Assembly (NCBI RefSeq): GCF_003289645.1
Contig: NZ_QLYX01000004.1
Location: forward strand, 372,001-436,000
Reading direction: 5' to 3'
DNA length: 64,000 nt
Source: Actinomadura craniellae
GTDB lineage: Bacteria > Actinomycetota > Actinomycetes > Streptosporangiales > Streptosporangiaceae
This document shows, piece by piece, positions 1-8,415 of this stretch. Under the pieces are notes generated by a model. The model made no database searches. It had not been told where the DNA came from and was given only the letters and a program-made list of their open reading frames with translations. The position numbers and the translations under genes are program-made. Each line of letters opens with the position of its first letter. The first letter of the stretch is position 1.

Positions 1-328
1 CGGACAGGTCGCGCAGCGCCCGCTGCACGACGCCGTCGGGGTCGTCGGCGGCCGAGCCCGTGCCGTCCTTCTCCGCGGGGACGCCGAACAGGATCAGCCC
101 GCCGACGCCCGCCTCGGCCGCCTCGTGCGCGGCCTTGCGCAGCGTGTCCCGGGTGTGCTGGACCACGCCGGGCATCGAGCCGATCGGGTGCGGCGCGGAG
201 ATGCCCTCCTTGACGAACATCGGCAGGATCAGGTCGGCCGGGGCGAGCCGCGTCTCGGCGACCAGCCTGCGCAGCGCCGGGGTGCGGCGCAGCCGGCGGG
301 GTCGGACGACGGGGAAGCCGGGGGACAT
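1..328 (-). CDS. hemB: Delta-aminolevulinic acid dehydratase (porphobilinogen synthase), N-terminal part
   Basis: Condenses two 5-aminolevulinate molecules to porphobilinogen in the cytoplasmic haem/sirohaem pathway. Only the first ~109 residues are in the window; the rest lies beyond base 1. The visible part has the family's N-terminal features: an RPRRLRR stretch, [10 protein letters not shown] and SMPGVVQHT, then [16 protein letters not shown], which belongs to the TIM-barrel core. The ATG is chosen because AGGAG sits 9 bases upstream. It starts 12 bases after the hemD stop, so it is the last visible gene of the rex-hem operon. Identification is secure although the catalytic lysines are outside the window. 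Confidence 0.93.
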   Translation of the reverse strand, partial: MSPGFPVVRPRRLRRTPALRRLVAETRLAPADLILPMFVKEGISAPHPIGSMPGVVQHTRDTLRKAAHEAAEAGVGGLILFGVPAEKDGTGSAADDPDGVVQRALRDLS

Positions 329-340
329 CTCGGTTGTCTC

Positions 341-1948
341 CTACCTGCGGCGCCGGGCGCCGCGGCGCATCTGGCTGGGCTTGCGGAGCGGGTCGCCGGC
401 CTCGACCTGCGCGGCCCTGCGCCGGGCGCCGAACTCCGCCAGCGCCTCGGCCAGCGCCGCCACGGAAGCCTTCTCGGCCATCACGTCGACGCGCAGCCCG
501 TACTCCTGGGCCGTCTTGGCGGTCTGCGGGCCGATCACCGCGATCACGGTCACGTTGTGCGGCTTGCCGGCGATCCCGATCAGGTTGCGGACCGTCGAGG
601 ACGAGGTGAACAGTACCGCGTCGAAGCCGCCGCCCTTGATCGCTTCGCGGATCGGCTGCGGCGGCGGCGCGGCCCGCACGGTGCGGTACGCGGTGACGTC
701 GTCGCACTCCCAGCCCAGCTCGGTCAGCCCGGCGAGCAGGGTGTCGGTGGCGATGTCGGCGCGCGGCAGCAGCACCCGGTTGATCGGGTCGAGGTCGGGG
801 TCGTAGGGCGGCCAGACCTCCAGCAGCCCCTCGCTGGACTCCTGGCCGGTGGGCAGCAGGTCGGGGTGGACGCCGAACTCGACCAGCGCCGCCGCGGTCT
901 GCTCGCCCACGGCCGCGACCTTGAGGCCGGCGAAGGCCCGCGCGTCGAGACCGTACTCGATGAACTTCTCGCGGATCGCGCGGACCGCGTTGGTGGAGGT
1001 GAAGACCACCCACTCGTACCGGCCGGTGACCAGGCCCTTGACCGCCCGGTCCATCTGCTGCGGGGTGCGCGGCGGCTCGACCGAGATGGTCGGGACCTCC
1101 TCGGGCACCGCCCCGTAGGAGTGCAGTTGTTCCGACAGCGAGGCGGCCTGCTCCTTGGTCCGCGGGACGAGCACCCGCCAGCCGAACAGCGGCTTGGTCT
1201 CGAACCAGGAGAGCTCGGCCTGCCGGGTGACCACGTCGCCCACGATGATCATGGCGGGCGCTTCCATGCCCTTGGTCTCGGCGACCAGCCGGTTGAGCGT
1301 GGTGACCACCGTCTCCTGCTCGGTGGTGGTGCCCATGCTGGTCATCGCGACGGGGGTGGAGTCGGGCCGGCCCGCGGCCATCAGGCCCTTGGCGACGTCG
1401 GCGACCGAGCTCTCGGCGCCCAGGATCACCAGGGTCGCGTCGGGCACGGAGAACCGCTCCCAGTCCACCCCGCCCTCGGCGACGTCGATCACCCGGATCT
1501 CGCGGGTCCGCGCGTCGGTGAGCGGGATGCCGGCGTAGCCGGGCACCGCGGTGATCGAGGAGACGCCGGGCACGAACTCGAAGGGGATGCCGGCCCGGGT
1601 GCAGGCGGCCGCCTCGCGGGCGCTGTCGCAGGACACCCCGGGGTCGCCGGCGAACAGCCGGACGACCCGCCGGCCCGCCTCGGCGGCCCCGGCGACCAGC
1701 CGTACCGGGTCGTCCTCGGCGGTGTCGAGGATCTCGACGCCGTCGCGGCAGCGCGCCAGCAGGTCGGGGTGGCAGCGGGCCTGGTTCACGACGACGGTGT
1801 CGGCCCGGCTCAGCTCGTCGGCCGCCCGCAGGGTGAGCAGCCCGGGGTCGCCCGGGCCCATCCCGACGAACGCGACCGTGCCCGTCCCGGGGCCGGTCGT
1901 GGGGTCCGTGGCCTGGTCGGTCTCGGTCTTCTTGCTAGCGGGGCTCAA
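341..1948 (-). CDS. hemD: Bifunctional uroporphyrinogen-III C-methyltransferase / uroporphyrinogen-III synthase
   Basis: A 535-residue fusion. Residues ~27-260 are a SAM-dependent tetrapyrrole methylase (VAFVGMGPGDPGLLTLRAAD near the start; LFAGDPGV later), which makes precorrin-2 for sirohaem/cobalamin. Residues ~270-510 are a HemD domain (WRVLVPRTKEQA, then VVFTSTNAVRA), which cyclises hydroxymethylbilane to uroporphyrinogen III. The two-domain architecture is usual in actinobacteria and puts the branch point between haem and corrin/sirohaem on one polypeptide. The start is TTG and overlaps the end of hemC by 14 bases, indicating translational coupling. The C-terminus ends in a basic tail (RRGARRRR), a common actinobacterial trait. 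Confidence 0.93.
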   Translation of the reverse strand: MSPASKKTETDQATDPTTGPGTGTVAFVGMGPGDPGLLTLRAADELSRADTVVVNQARCHPDLLARCRDGVEILDTAEDDPVRLVAGAAEAGRRVVRLFAGDPGVSCDSAREAAACTRAGIPFEFVPGVSSITAVPGYAGIPLTDARTREIRVIDVAEGGVDWERFSVPDATLVILGAESSVADVAKGLMAAGRPDSTPVAMTSMGTTTEQETVVTTLNRLVAETKGMEAPAMIIVGDVVTRQAELSWFETKPLFGWRVLVPRTKEQAASLSEQLHSYGAVPEEVPTISVEPPRTPQQMDRAVKGLVTGRYEWVVFTSTNAVRAIREKFIEYGLDARAFAGLKVAAVGEQTAAALVEFGVHPDLLPTGQESSEGLLEVWPPYDPDLDPINRVLLPRADIATDTLLAGLTELGWECDDVTAYRTVRAAPPPQPIREAIKGGGFDAVLFTSSSTVRNLIGIAGKPHNVTVIAVIGPQTAKTAQEYGLRVDVMAEKASVAALAEALAEFGARRRAAQVEAGDPLRKPSQMRRGARRRR

Positions 1949-2858
1949 TGTGCCGCTCCCCCATCAACTGGTCGGCCCCCTCGGCGAAGAGGCGGGCGGC
2001 GAGATCGCCGCCCAGCCGCGCCGCGTCCTGCGGGTGGCCGCTTGCGGATAGCCGCACCTGGCGGGTGCCGTCCAGGGCGACGACGTTGGCCGTCAAATGC
2101 AACTTTTGTTCTACTTCGGCAGCGTATGCTCCCACGGGCGCGGAACATCCCGCCTCCAGCGCCGCCAGGACCGTCCGTTCCGCGGTGACGGCGGCCCGGG
2201 TCGCCGGGTCGTCGACCGCGGCCAGCAACTCGGCCAGATCCGGCCGGTCCGCGGCGCACTCGACGGCCAGCGCTCCCTGGCCGGGGGCCGGCAGCATCTG
2301 GTCCGGGTCGAAGATCTCGGCCGCCTCGTCCAGCCGGTCGATCCTGCTCAGCCCGGCGCAGGCGAGCACCACGGCGTCCAGCTCCCCCTCGGTCACCTTG
2401 CGCAGGCGGGTGTCGGCGTTGCCGCGGATCGGCACCACCTCCAGGTCGTGGCGGAGCGCCCGCAGCTGGGCCATCCGGCGCGGCGACCCGGTGCCCACCC
2501 GCGCCCCCCGCGGCAGATCGGCGAGCTTGGCCGACCCGCACAGGGCGTCGCGGGGATCCTCGCGCTGCGGGACGGCGGCCAGCGTGATACCCACGCCCGG
2601 GGCGGTCGGCAGGTCCTTCAGCGAATGCACCGCGAAGTCCACCCCACCCGACAGCAGCCGCTCTCGGAGCGCGTTGACGAAGACCCCGGTGCCGCCGATC
2701 TGCGCCAGCAGCGCCTTCGAAACGTCACCCTCGGTCGTTACCCCGACCAGTTCCACCGCATACCCGGTACGGCGCGACAGCTCGTCGGCGACGAGCTGCG
2801 CCTGGGTGACGGCCAGCAGGCTCTTGCGGGTGCCCAGCCTCAGCGTTCTCGCGCTCAT
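1935..2858 (-). CDS. hemC: Porphobilinogen deaminase (hydroxymethylbilane synthase)
   Basis: Polymerises four porphobilinogens to hydroxymethylbilane. The 307-residue protein begins LRLGTRKSLLAVTQAQLVAD and carries HSLKDLP (residues 78-84) and the arginine-rich GTGSPRRMAQLR stretch that binds the growing chain. Cys238 in EAGCSAPVG is the expected attachment site for the dipyrromethane cofactor. Length is normal for the family. The ATG overlaps the hemA stop as ATGA, so I start here although the reading frame stays open well upstream into hemA. It lies between hemA and hemD in the rex-hem operon. Confidence 0.96.
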   Translation of the reverse strand: MSARTLRLGTRKSLLAVTQAQLVADELSRRTGYAVELVGVTTEGDVSKALLAQIGGTGVFVNALRERLLSGGVDFAVHSLKDLPTAPGVGITLAAVPQREDPRDALCGSAKLADLPRGARVGTGSPRRMAQLRALRHDLEVVPIRGNADTRLRKVTEGELDAVVLACAGLSRIDRLDEAAEIFDPDQMLPAPGQGALAVECAADRPDLAELLAAVDDPATRAAVTAERTVLAALEAGCSAPVGAYAAEVEQKLHLTANVVALDGTRQVRLSASGHPQDAARLGGDLAARLFAEGADQLMGERHIEPR

Positions 2859-4156
2859 GGGTCGGTTCCTTCGATATCGGCGCGGGCGACGGCCTCGGGC
2901 GCCTGGGGGTCGAGGTCGAACAGCTCGCGCAGCGCGGTCGCGTACGCGTCGCCGCCGGGTGCCGACGCGAGTTCCTTGACCCGCACGGTCGGCGCGTGCA
3001 GCAATTTGTCGACCACCCGCCGGACGGTCTGTGCCACCTCGGCGCGGGCCCGGTCGTCCAGCTCGGGCAGCCTGCCGCCGAGCCGGTTCAGCTCGGCCTC
3101 GACGACCTGGGCTGCCTTGCTGCGCAGGGCCACCACGGTAGGGGCCACGGCCGCGGCCCGGGCGGCATTCAGGAAGTCCGCGACCTCCTCGGCGACGATC
3201 CGGCGGACCGCCTCGGTCGCCTCCGGGCCGATCGCGCGGGCCGCCTCCTCGGCGGTGCGCAGCTCCTCCAGGCCGGCCAGGGCCGCTCCAGGCAGCTCGC
3301 GCACCCGGGGGTCGATGTCGTGCGGCAGCGCCAGGTCCAGGAAGAACCGGGGCCGGTCCGCGGGGGCGAGCCGGTCGGCGTGCACCACCAGCCCGGGGGC
3401 GCCGGTGCAGGAGATCACCAGGTCGGCGTCGGCCAGCGCGGCGTCCAGCCCGGACAGCTCGATCGCCCGGGTCCGCTCGTACTGCCCGGCCAGCCGGACC
3501 GCGCGGTCGTGGGTGCGGTTGGCCACCACGATCTCGCGGACGCCCGCCCGGCTCAGCGTGGCCACCGCCAGCGCGCTCATCGAGCCGGCGCCCACCACCA
3601 GCGCGCGCGTCCCGTCCAGCGGGCCGAGGTGCCGGGTCGCCACTTCCAGGCCCACGCTGACCAGCGAGGCCCCGGCCCGGTCGATGCCGGTCTCGGCGTG
3701 CGCCCGCTTGCCCACCCGCAGCGACCGCTGGACGACCTCGTGCAGTTCCCTGCCGACGGCCTCCTCCTGCTGGGCGAGCTTGAACGCGGCGCGCAGCTGG
3801 CCGAGTATCTGGCTCTCGCCGACGACCATCGAGTCCAGCCCGCACGCCACCGCGAACATGTGCTGGACGGCCCGGTCCTCGTAGTGCACGTAGAGGTGCC
3901 GGGCCAGCTCGTCGAGGGGGACACCGGAATGCCGGGAGAGCATCTCGGTGATCGCCGAGACCCCGCCGTGGAACTTCTCCACCGCCGCGTAGACCTCGAC
4001 CCGGTTACAGGTTGAAACGATCATTACTTCGGCCACGTACGGGGAGCCCGCCACATCGTTCAGCAGCTTGACCAGGTCGTCGCCCGTCGCCGCGGTGCGT
4101 TCCAGCAGCGGCACCGGGGCGCTCCGGTGGCTCAGGCCCACCACCAGCACGCTCAT
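2855..4156 (-). CDS. hemA: Glutamyl-tRNA reductase
   Basis: First committed step of C5 haem synthesis: NADPH-dependent reduction of glutamyl-tRNA to glutamate-1-semialdehyde. The 433-residue protein has the catalytic Cys50 in STCNRVEVYA, a substrate-binding N-domain (VGLSHRSAPV), the NADPH-binding Rossmann segment (ALVVGAGSMSALAV) and a C-terminal dimerisation helix region. Length is typical. It starts 40 bases after the rex stop and overlaps hemC by four bases, so it should be co-transcribed with rex and respond to the NADH/NAD+ ratio through the operator at 5007-5024. Confidence 0.96.
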   Translation of the reverse strand: MSVLVVGLSHRSAPVPLLERTAATGDDLVKLLNDVAGSPYVAEVMIVSTCNRVEVYAAVEKFHGGVSAITEMLSRHSGVPLDELARHLYVHYEDRAVQHMFAVACGLDSMVVGESQILGQLRAAFKLAQQEEAVGRELHEVVQRSLRVGKRAHAETGIDRAGASLVSVGLEVATRHLGPLDGTRALVVGAGSMSALAVATLSRAGVREIVVANRTHDRAVRLAGQYERTRAIELSGLDAALADADLVISCTGAPGLVVHADRLAPADRPRFFLDLALPHDIDPRVRELPGAALAGLEELRTAEEAARAIGPEATEAVRRIVAEEVADFLNAARAAAVAPTVVALRSKAAQVVEAELNRLGGRLPELDDRARAEVAQTVRRVVDKLLHAPTVRVKELASAPGGDAYATALRELFDLDPQAPEAVARADIEGTDP

Positions 4157-4196
4157 CTGATGGCCCTTCTCTCGACTCCCCCGAGCTTGTGCTGAC

Positions 4197-4904
4197 TCAC
4201 AGTTCGACCGCCTCGACGTATTCGCGTTCTACCTGCTCACCCATCGGGCCGCCTGCCTTGCGTTGCTCGTGGAAGGCCAGAATCTGCAACTCGATCGACA
4301 AATCGACCTTACGCACGTCCACGCCGTCCGGTACAGACAGCACGATCGGAGCAAAGTTCAGCACACTGGTCACGCCGGACGCGACTACCCGATCGCACAC
4401 TTCTTGGGCGGCCACCGCCGGGGTGGCGATCACCGCGATCGACACCCCGTGCTCCGCGATGACCGTCTCCAGCCGGTCGATGTGCTCGACGTCGATGCCG
4501 GCGATGCGCTCGCCGACCAACCGCGGGTCCGCGTCGAGCAGGCTCGCCATGCGGAACCCCCGGGAGGCGAACCCGCCGTAGCCGGCCAGCGCCCGGCCGA
4601 GGTTGCCGACCCCGATGATCGCCACGACCCAGTCCTGCGTCAGGCCCAGCTCGCGGGAGATCTGGTAGATCAGGTACTCGACCTCGTAGCCGACGCCCCG
4701 GGTGCCGTAGGAGCCGAGGTGGGACAGGTCCTTGCGCAGCTTCGCGGAGTTCACCCCGGCCGCGGCCGCCAGTTCCTCCGAGGACACCGTGGCGATTCCC
4801 CGGTCCTGGAGGCTGTGCAGCGCGCGCAGGTAGACCGGCAACCGCGCCACCGTCGCCTCGGGGATGCCGCGCTCGGCGCGGCTGCGATTCTGTCGTCGTG
4901 TCAC
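4197..4904 (-). CDS. rex: Redox-sensing transcriptional repressor Rex
   Basis: Rex binds DNA when NADH is low and releases when NADH rises, controlling respiration, fermentation and haem genes. The 235-residue protein has an N-terminal winged helix (VSSEELAAAAGVNSAKLRKD, with LSHLGSYGTRGVGY after it) and a Rossmann domain (IIGVGNLGRAL). The C-terminal segment ending in IELQILAFHEQRKAG matches actinobacterial Rex. The frame stays open to a TTG at 5024, but that codon lies inside the probable operator, and the extra 40 residues look unlike Rex. I therefore choose the GTG at 4904, which gives the usual length; its ribosome site is weak. First gene of the rex-hemACDB operon. Confidence 0.95.
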   Translation of the reverse strand: MTRRQNRSRAERGIPEATVARLPVYLRALHSLQDRGIATVSSEELAAAAGVNSAKLRKDLSHLGSYGTRGVGYEVEYLIYQISRELGLTQDWVVAIIGVGNLGRALAGYGGFASRGFRMASLLDADPRLVGERIAGIDVEHIDRLETVIAEHGVSIAVIATPAVAAQEVCDRVVASGVTSVLNFAPIVLSVPDGVDVRKVDLSIELQILAFHEQRKAGGPMGEQVEREYVEAVEL

Positions 4905-5006
4905 GGCCTGCTCTTCGGATCGACGCTCGTGGCTGTCCGCGAGGGCCGTCGGCCGGGCCGGAAGCCCGTTCAGCCCGGCCGCCCAGGCTTCCTCCAGGTT
5001 AAGGCC

Positions 5007-5024
5007 TTGTGAACGAGTGCACAA
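5007..5024. promoter_or_regulatory. Probable Rex operator (ROP) upstream of rex-hemACDB
   Basis: The sequence TTGTGAACGAGTGCACAA is a near-perfect dyad. Its core TGTGAACGAGTGCACA matches the Streptomyces Rex operator TGTGAAC-N3-TTCACA at all but one defined position. It lies about 100 bases upstream of the chosen rex start, as expected for autorepression. The site is seen directly; regulation by Rex is inferred. Confidence 0.82.
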
Positions 5025-5124
5025 AGTCGCCTACGCGAGGGGCTTCGTACCGGCAAATCCCTACAACGACGGCAAACCCCTGATCGGAGCATGGCGGGAG
5101 AGGCCCGCGAGGCCGCCCGGCCGG

Positions 5125-5154
5125 CCCGCGGTGTGACGTATCAGACACCGCGGG
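5125..5154 (-). terminator. Hairpin spanning the glutaredoxin stop codon
   Basis: A perfect 10-base inverted repeat (CCCGCGGTGT / ACACCGCGGG) with a 10-base loop that contains the stop codon of the glutaredoxin gene. It could separate glutaredoxin transcription from the rex operon. There is no T-run, which is usual for actinomycete terminators. Confidence 0.45.
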
Positions 5155-5410
5155 AGGACCGGACGGCCGCGTCGAGCGCCGCCCGCAACCGCCCCTCGTC
5201 CACCCGCCAGAAGTCGTGCTGCACCCCGTCGATCAAGGTCACCGGGATCTGCTCCCAGTACTCCCGGGTGTCCTCCTCCGACAGGGTGATGTCGCGCTCC
5301 TCCAGCACCACCCCGCGGCCGGCGTAGTCGGCCAGCACCGTTGTGATCACCGCCCGCGCGTCCTCGCACAGATGGCAGCCGGGCTTCCCGAGCAAGGTCA
5401 CGGTCGTCAA
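5141..5410 (-). CDS. Glutaredoxin-family (DUF836-like) thiol protein
   Basis: A small 89-residue thioredoxin-fold protein. A CxxC motif at residues 12-15 (GCHLCED) follows the first beta strand, and the cis-proline segment IPVTLIDG sits near residue 55, the two hallmarks of a thiol-disulfide reductase. It belongs to the short glutaredoxin-like family common next to actinobacterial rex genes. The electron donor (mycothiol or thioredoxin system) cannot be told from sequence. It lies upstream of the redox sensor Rex on the same strand, separated by a hairpin and the Rex operator, suggesting a shared redox theme rather than a single transcript. Confidence 0.85.
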   Translation of the reverse strand: MTTVTLLGKPGCHLCEDARAVITTVLADYAGRGVVLEERDITLSEEDTREYWEQIPVTLIDGVQHDFWRVDEGRLRAALDAAVRSSRGV

Positions 5411-5423
5411 CGGCTCGCTCCTC

Positions 5424-6701
5424 CTAGTAGTCGGGGGCCAGCGCCGGCGGCGGAACGACCTTGGCGGCGCCGAGGTTCAGCTCGATCACGTTGGTGGCGA
5501 TCACGTGCGTGCGGCTCTCGGCGAGGAAGCGCGCCATGTGCGGCCGGCGCTGGTGGTCGGCGAACGCGGCCTCGTCCCGGAAGAGCTGGTAGACGATGCG
5601 CTGGGTGGGCGCGTTCACCACCTCGTGGCAGGTGAAGATCAGCGTCTCGGGATCTCCGGCGCGGGCGGCCCGGACCGCCTCGGCGACCAGCCGGTCGAAC
5701 GCCTCCTCGCGGCCGTCGAGCAGCGTGTAGACGGTGATCAGCCCGCGCATCGGCGCGGGCGGCGGGGGCGGGCCGGCGAACAGGTCGGCGCCCACGGTCC
5801 CCGGCTCGCCCGGCGGGAACCGCACCCCCGCCGGGGCGCCGCCGGGCGGCACCTCGACCATCGGCGCGGGCGGCGGCTGCATGGTGGGCGCCGCGAAGGT
5901 CGCCTGCGCCTCGTAGCCGGTGCGGACGTTGTCGGCGCCGTCGTACCGGTCGTCGTAGTCGTCGTAGTCGTCGTCGTCCAGGGGCGGCTCGGTGCGGCGC
6001 GCGCCGAACCAGACCAGCGCCGCGGCCCCGGCCAGCGCCAGCACCGCCAGCAGGCCGGGCAGGAAACCGCGGGTGCCGCCCACCACCAGCACCCCGGCCA
6101 GCGCGACGAACGCCACCGGCATGAGCAGGTCGTACGCCTCGCGGTCCTCCTTGCCGGCCCGCACCGCGATCACCCCGGCGCACGCGACCAGCGCGAGAAC
6201 CGCGATGACGTGCGCCACGTCGATGAGCAGCAGGGGCAGGCCCCCGTAGTGCTCGCCCGGCTTGGGCAGGCTCTTGTCGAAGTCGCCCTTCAGCGGGTCC
6301 AGCAGCACGATCACCGCGGCGACCACCGTGTACGAGACCGCGAACAGCCAGGCCGCGAAGCGCACCTGCACGAGGCGGGCCATCAGCTCGACCATGCCGA
6401 GCGCCAGCCAGATCGGCGCCAGCAGCGCGCCGCCCAGCTCGATCGCGCGGAACGTCCCGCCGCCGAAGCCCGCGATGAAGCCCAGCCCCATGGCGCCCAG
6501 CGCGATGGAGATCCCGAGAAGGGTGAGGGACCAGCCGGCCAGGAAGGGCCGGCGTTCGCTGTTGGCGCGCATGAGGAGCGTCCCCAGGGCCACCAGGGCG
6601 GCCAGGGTCGCTGCGAGCGCGAGTATTCCTACGACCATCGCGCCCCATGGTGCCCGATGACGGACCTGTTCGCGTAACCCTGTGCCGAGATCGCTGGACA
6701 T
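5424..6701 (-). CDS. Seven-TM membrane protein with C-terminal ABM-type monooxygenase-like domain
   Basis: An unusual two-part protein (~425 residues). The first ~240 residues contain about seven hydrophobic segments. An acidic Asp/Tyr linker (DDDDYDDYDDRYDG) and a proline-rich stretch follow. The last ~110 residues (beginning LITVYTLLDGREEAFDRLV, with HMARFLAESRTHV) look like an antibiotic-biosynthesis-monooxygenase dimeric alpha/beta-barrel domain. The membrane part is not a family I recognise. I start at the ATG at 6701 because the earlier TTG at 6740 adds an uncharacteristic leader; the start is not certain. It is followed closely by the glutaredoxin gene (13 bases), so the two are probably co-transcribed. 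Function unknown. Confidence 0.75.
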   Translation of the reverse strand: MSSDLGTGLREQVRHRAPWGAMVVGILALAATLAALVALGTLLMRANSERRPFLAGWSLTLLGISIALGAMGLGFIAGFGGGTFRAIELGGALLAPIWLALGMVELMARLVQVRFAAWLFAVSYTVVAAVIVLLDPLKGDFDKSLPKPGEHYGGLPLLLIDVAHVIAVLALVACAGVIAVRAGKEDREAYDLLMPVAFVALAGVLVVGGTRGFLPGLLAVLALAGAAALVWFGARRTEPPLDDDDYDDYDDRYDGADNVRTGYEAQATFAAPTMQPPPAPMVEVPPGGAPAGVRFPPGEPGTVGADLFAGPPPPPAPMRGLITVYTLLDGREEAFDRLVAEAVRAARAGDPETLIFTCHEVVNAPTQRIVYQLFRDEAAFADHQRRPHMARFLAESRTHVIATNVIELNLGAAKVVPPPALAPDY

Positions 6702-6850
6702 CTCAGAAGATTGGGCAGCTGTATAACAGATCCGTCTCAACTAGCCATTGCGGCAATACTTGACAGTATCTACAGTGGCTTTCCACGCCGGAGGTCGCGC
6801 CCGCCGCGGTTTTCGCTCGGCCACGACCGCATCAGCCCGAGGAGGACTGC

Positions 6851-7510
6851 ATGCGCAGCCTGACCCTCGAAGACCGGGAATCGGTGATCGTCCCGCCGTC
6901 CCCGCAGGTCGGAACCCGGGAGCCCCGGGCCGGCGCGCGCCGAACCGCGCGCGTCCCCGAAAGCGACGAGATCAAGCGCCTGGTCCTGCGGGCCCGCGAC
7001 GGCGAGACCGAGGCCTTCGGCCAGCTGTACGACCACTACCTGGAACTGGTCTACAAGTACATCTACTACCGGGTCGGCACCCACGCCCTCGCCGAGGACC
7101 TCACCAGCGACACCTTCCTGCGGGCGCTGCGCCGGATGTCCGACTTCAACTGGCAGGGCAAGGACTTCGGCGCCTGGCTGGTGACCATCGCCCGCAACCT
7201 GGTGGCCGACCACTTCAAGTCCAGCCGGTACCGGCTGGAAATCTGCACGGCCGAAACGCTCGAAGGCGACCGGCTGGAGGAGGGGCCCGAGCGGGCCGTC
7301 CTCGAATCCATGACCACCGGCGTGCTGCTGAACGCCATCCGGCGGCTCAACTCCGAGCAGCAGGAATGCATCGTGCTGCGCTTCCTGCACGGCCTCTCGG
7401 TGGCCGAGACCGCGCTCATCATGGGCAAGAAGACCGGCGCCATCAAGGCGCTCCAGTACCGCGCCGTCCGGACGCTGGGCCGGATGCTGCCCACCGACCT
7501 GCGCACCTGA
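6851..7510 (+). CDS. bldN: BldN-type ECF RNA polymerase sigma factor
   Basis: A 219-residue ECF sigma factor. Region 2 runs from about residue 45 (RDGETEAFGQLYDHYLELVY, then YIYYRVG and AEDLTSDTFLRALRRM). Region 4 contains LNSEQQECIVLRFLHGLSVA followed by a helix-turn-helix (MGKKTGAIKALQYRAVRTL). These blocks closely resemble Streptomyces sigma-BldN, which directs chaplin and rodlin genes during aerial growth. A strong AGGAGGA ribosome site precedes the ATG. The stretch before region 2 is about 44 residues, shorter than the pro-sequence known for S. coelicolor BldN. The next gene is an RsbN-like protein, the expected cognate anti-sigma factor. Confidence 0.9.
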   Translation: MRSLTLEDRESVIVPPSPQVGTREPRAGARRTARVPESDEIKRLVLRARDGETEAFGQLYDHYLELVYKYIYYRVGTHALAEDLTSDTFLRALRRMSDFNWQGKDFGAWLVTIARNLVADHFKSSRYRLEICTAETLEGDRLEEGPERAVLESMTTGVLLNAIRRLNSEQQECIVLRFLHGLSVAETALIMGKKTGAIKALQYRAVRTLGRMLPTDLRT

Positions 7511-7598
7511 GCGCCCGCAGGGGCCGGTACGGGGCCGGCCGTAACTCCTGCATACTCCCGATCGTTGGGAAGTGGACGGCGAGCTCAGGGGAATCTCT

Positions 7599-8273
7599 AT
7601 GACGACGAGGCGGGGCAAGGACGACCCGCTGTCGAAGCTGCGTGAGATCGGCGAGACCGGCCCCGGCCCCGACCCGCTCTTCCGGGAACTGCTGCGCGAA
7701 CAGCTCATGGCCGCCGCCGAGCGCCCGGTGACCCAGCGGCCCGCGGCGGTCCGCGCGGCACCCCGGCGCCGGCGGCCCGGGCTCGCCGTGGCCGCCGCGC
7801 TGCTGCTGGCCGCCGGGCTCGGCGGCACCACCGTGTTCAACGCCCAGCGGTCCCTGCCCGGCGACCAGTTCCACGTGGTCAAACGCGCGGGCGAAAGCGC
7901 CCGGCTCAGCCTGGCCGGCAGCGACGCCGCCCGCGGCCGGCGCGAACTCGCCACCGCCCGCACCCGCACCCGGGAACTGGCCCGGCTCGTCGACCGGCCC
8001 CGGCCCGACTCCGGCGCCATCCGCGACACGCTCCGCGACATGGACGACCACACCCGGACCGCCGCCGAACTGCTGCACCGGGCGTACCTGCACAGCGGCG
8101 ACCGCGCCCTCGTCACCGCGCTGACCGAGTTCACCCTCGACCAGCGCGGCCGGCTGAGCGCTCTACTGCCCCGGCTGCCACCCGCCGGACACGACTCGCT
8201 GGCCCTGGTGAACGAAATCATCGAACGCACCCGAGCCCTGCCGGAGCCGAGGAGTGAGCGGAGTGGGCCGTGA
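7599..8273 (+). CDS. rsbN: RsbN-like DUF5667 membrane protein, probable anti-sigma factor of BldN
   Basis: A 224-residue protein with a short cytoplasmic N-terminus, a single transmembrane helix at about residues 60-82 (GLAVAAALLLAAGLGGTTVF) and an extracytoplasmic DUF5667-type helical domain (SLPGDQFHVVKRAGESARLS followed by helices rich in Ala, Arg and Leu). This matches the layout of Streptomyces RsbN, which holds sigma-BldN at the membrane through its N-terminal part. AGGGGA lies just upstream of the ATG at 7599, favoured over an in-frame start at 7572. It lies 88 bases after the sigma factor. The functional assignment rests on architecture and position. Confidence 0.8.
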   Translation: MTTRRGKDDPLSKLREIGETGPGPDPLFRELLREQLMAAAERPVTQRPAAVRAAPRRRRPGLAVAAALLLAAGLGGTTVFNAQRSLPGDQFHVVKRAGESARLSLAGSDAARGRRELATARTRTRELARLVDRPRPDSGAIRDTLRDMDDHTRTAAELLHRAYLHSGDRALVTALTEFTLDQRGRLSALLPRLPPAGHDSLALVNEIIERTRALPEPRSERSGP

Positions 8274-8415
8274 GGAACGAGCGGCCCGCGCAGCGAACGA
8301 CGAGGCGCAGGCAGCAGCCAACACCGCCGGAACCGCCCTAGAACCGGCCTGGACCCACCCTGCGCGCGGCAATCATTCACCGTGCATCCGTCCGGCACGC
8401 ATTAGGCTCGGGAGC

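Noticed and set aside
60-2188. Long open frames on the strand opposite the hem genes
   Set aside because: They are Arg/Ala/Pro/Gly-rich, overlap well-defined hem genes and match no family; typical antisense frames of high-GC DNA.
4905-5024. Upstream extension of rex to the TTG at 5024
   Set aside because: The codon lies inside the Rex operator and the added residues do not resemble Rex proteins.
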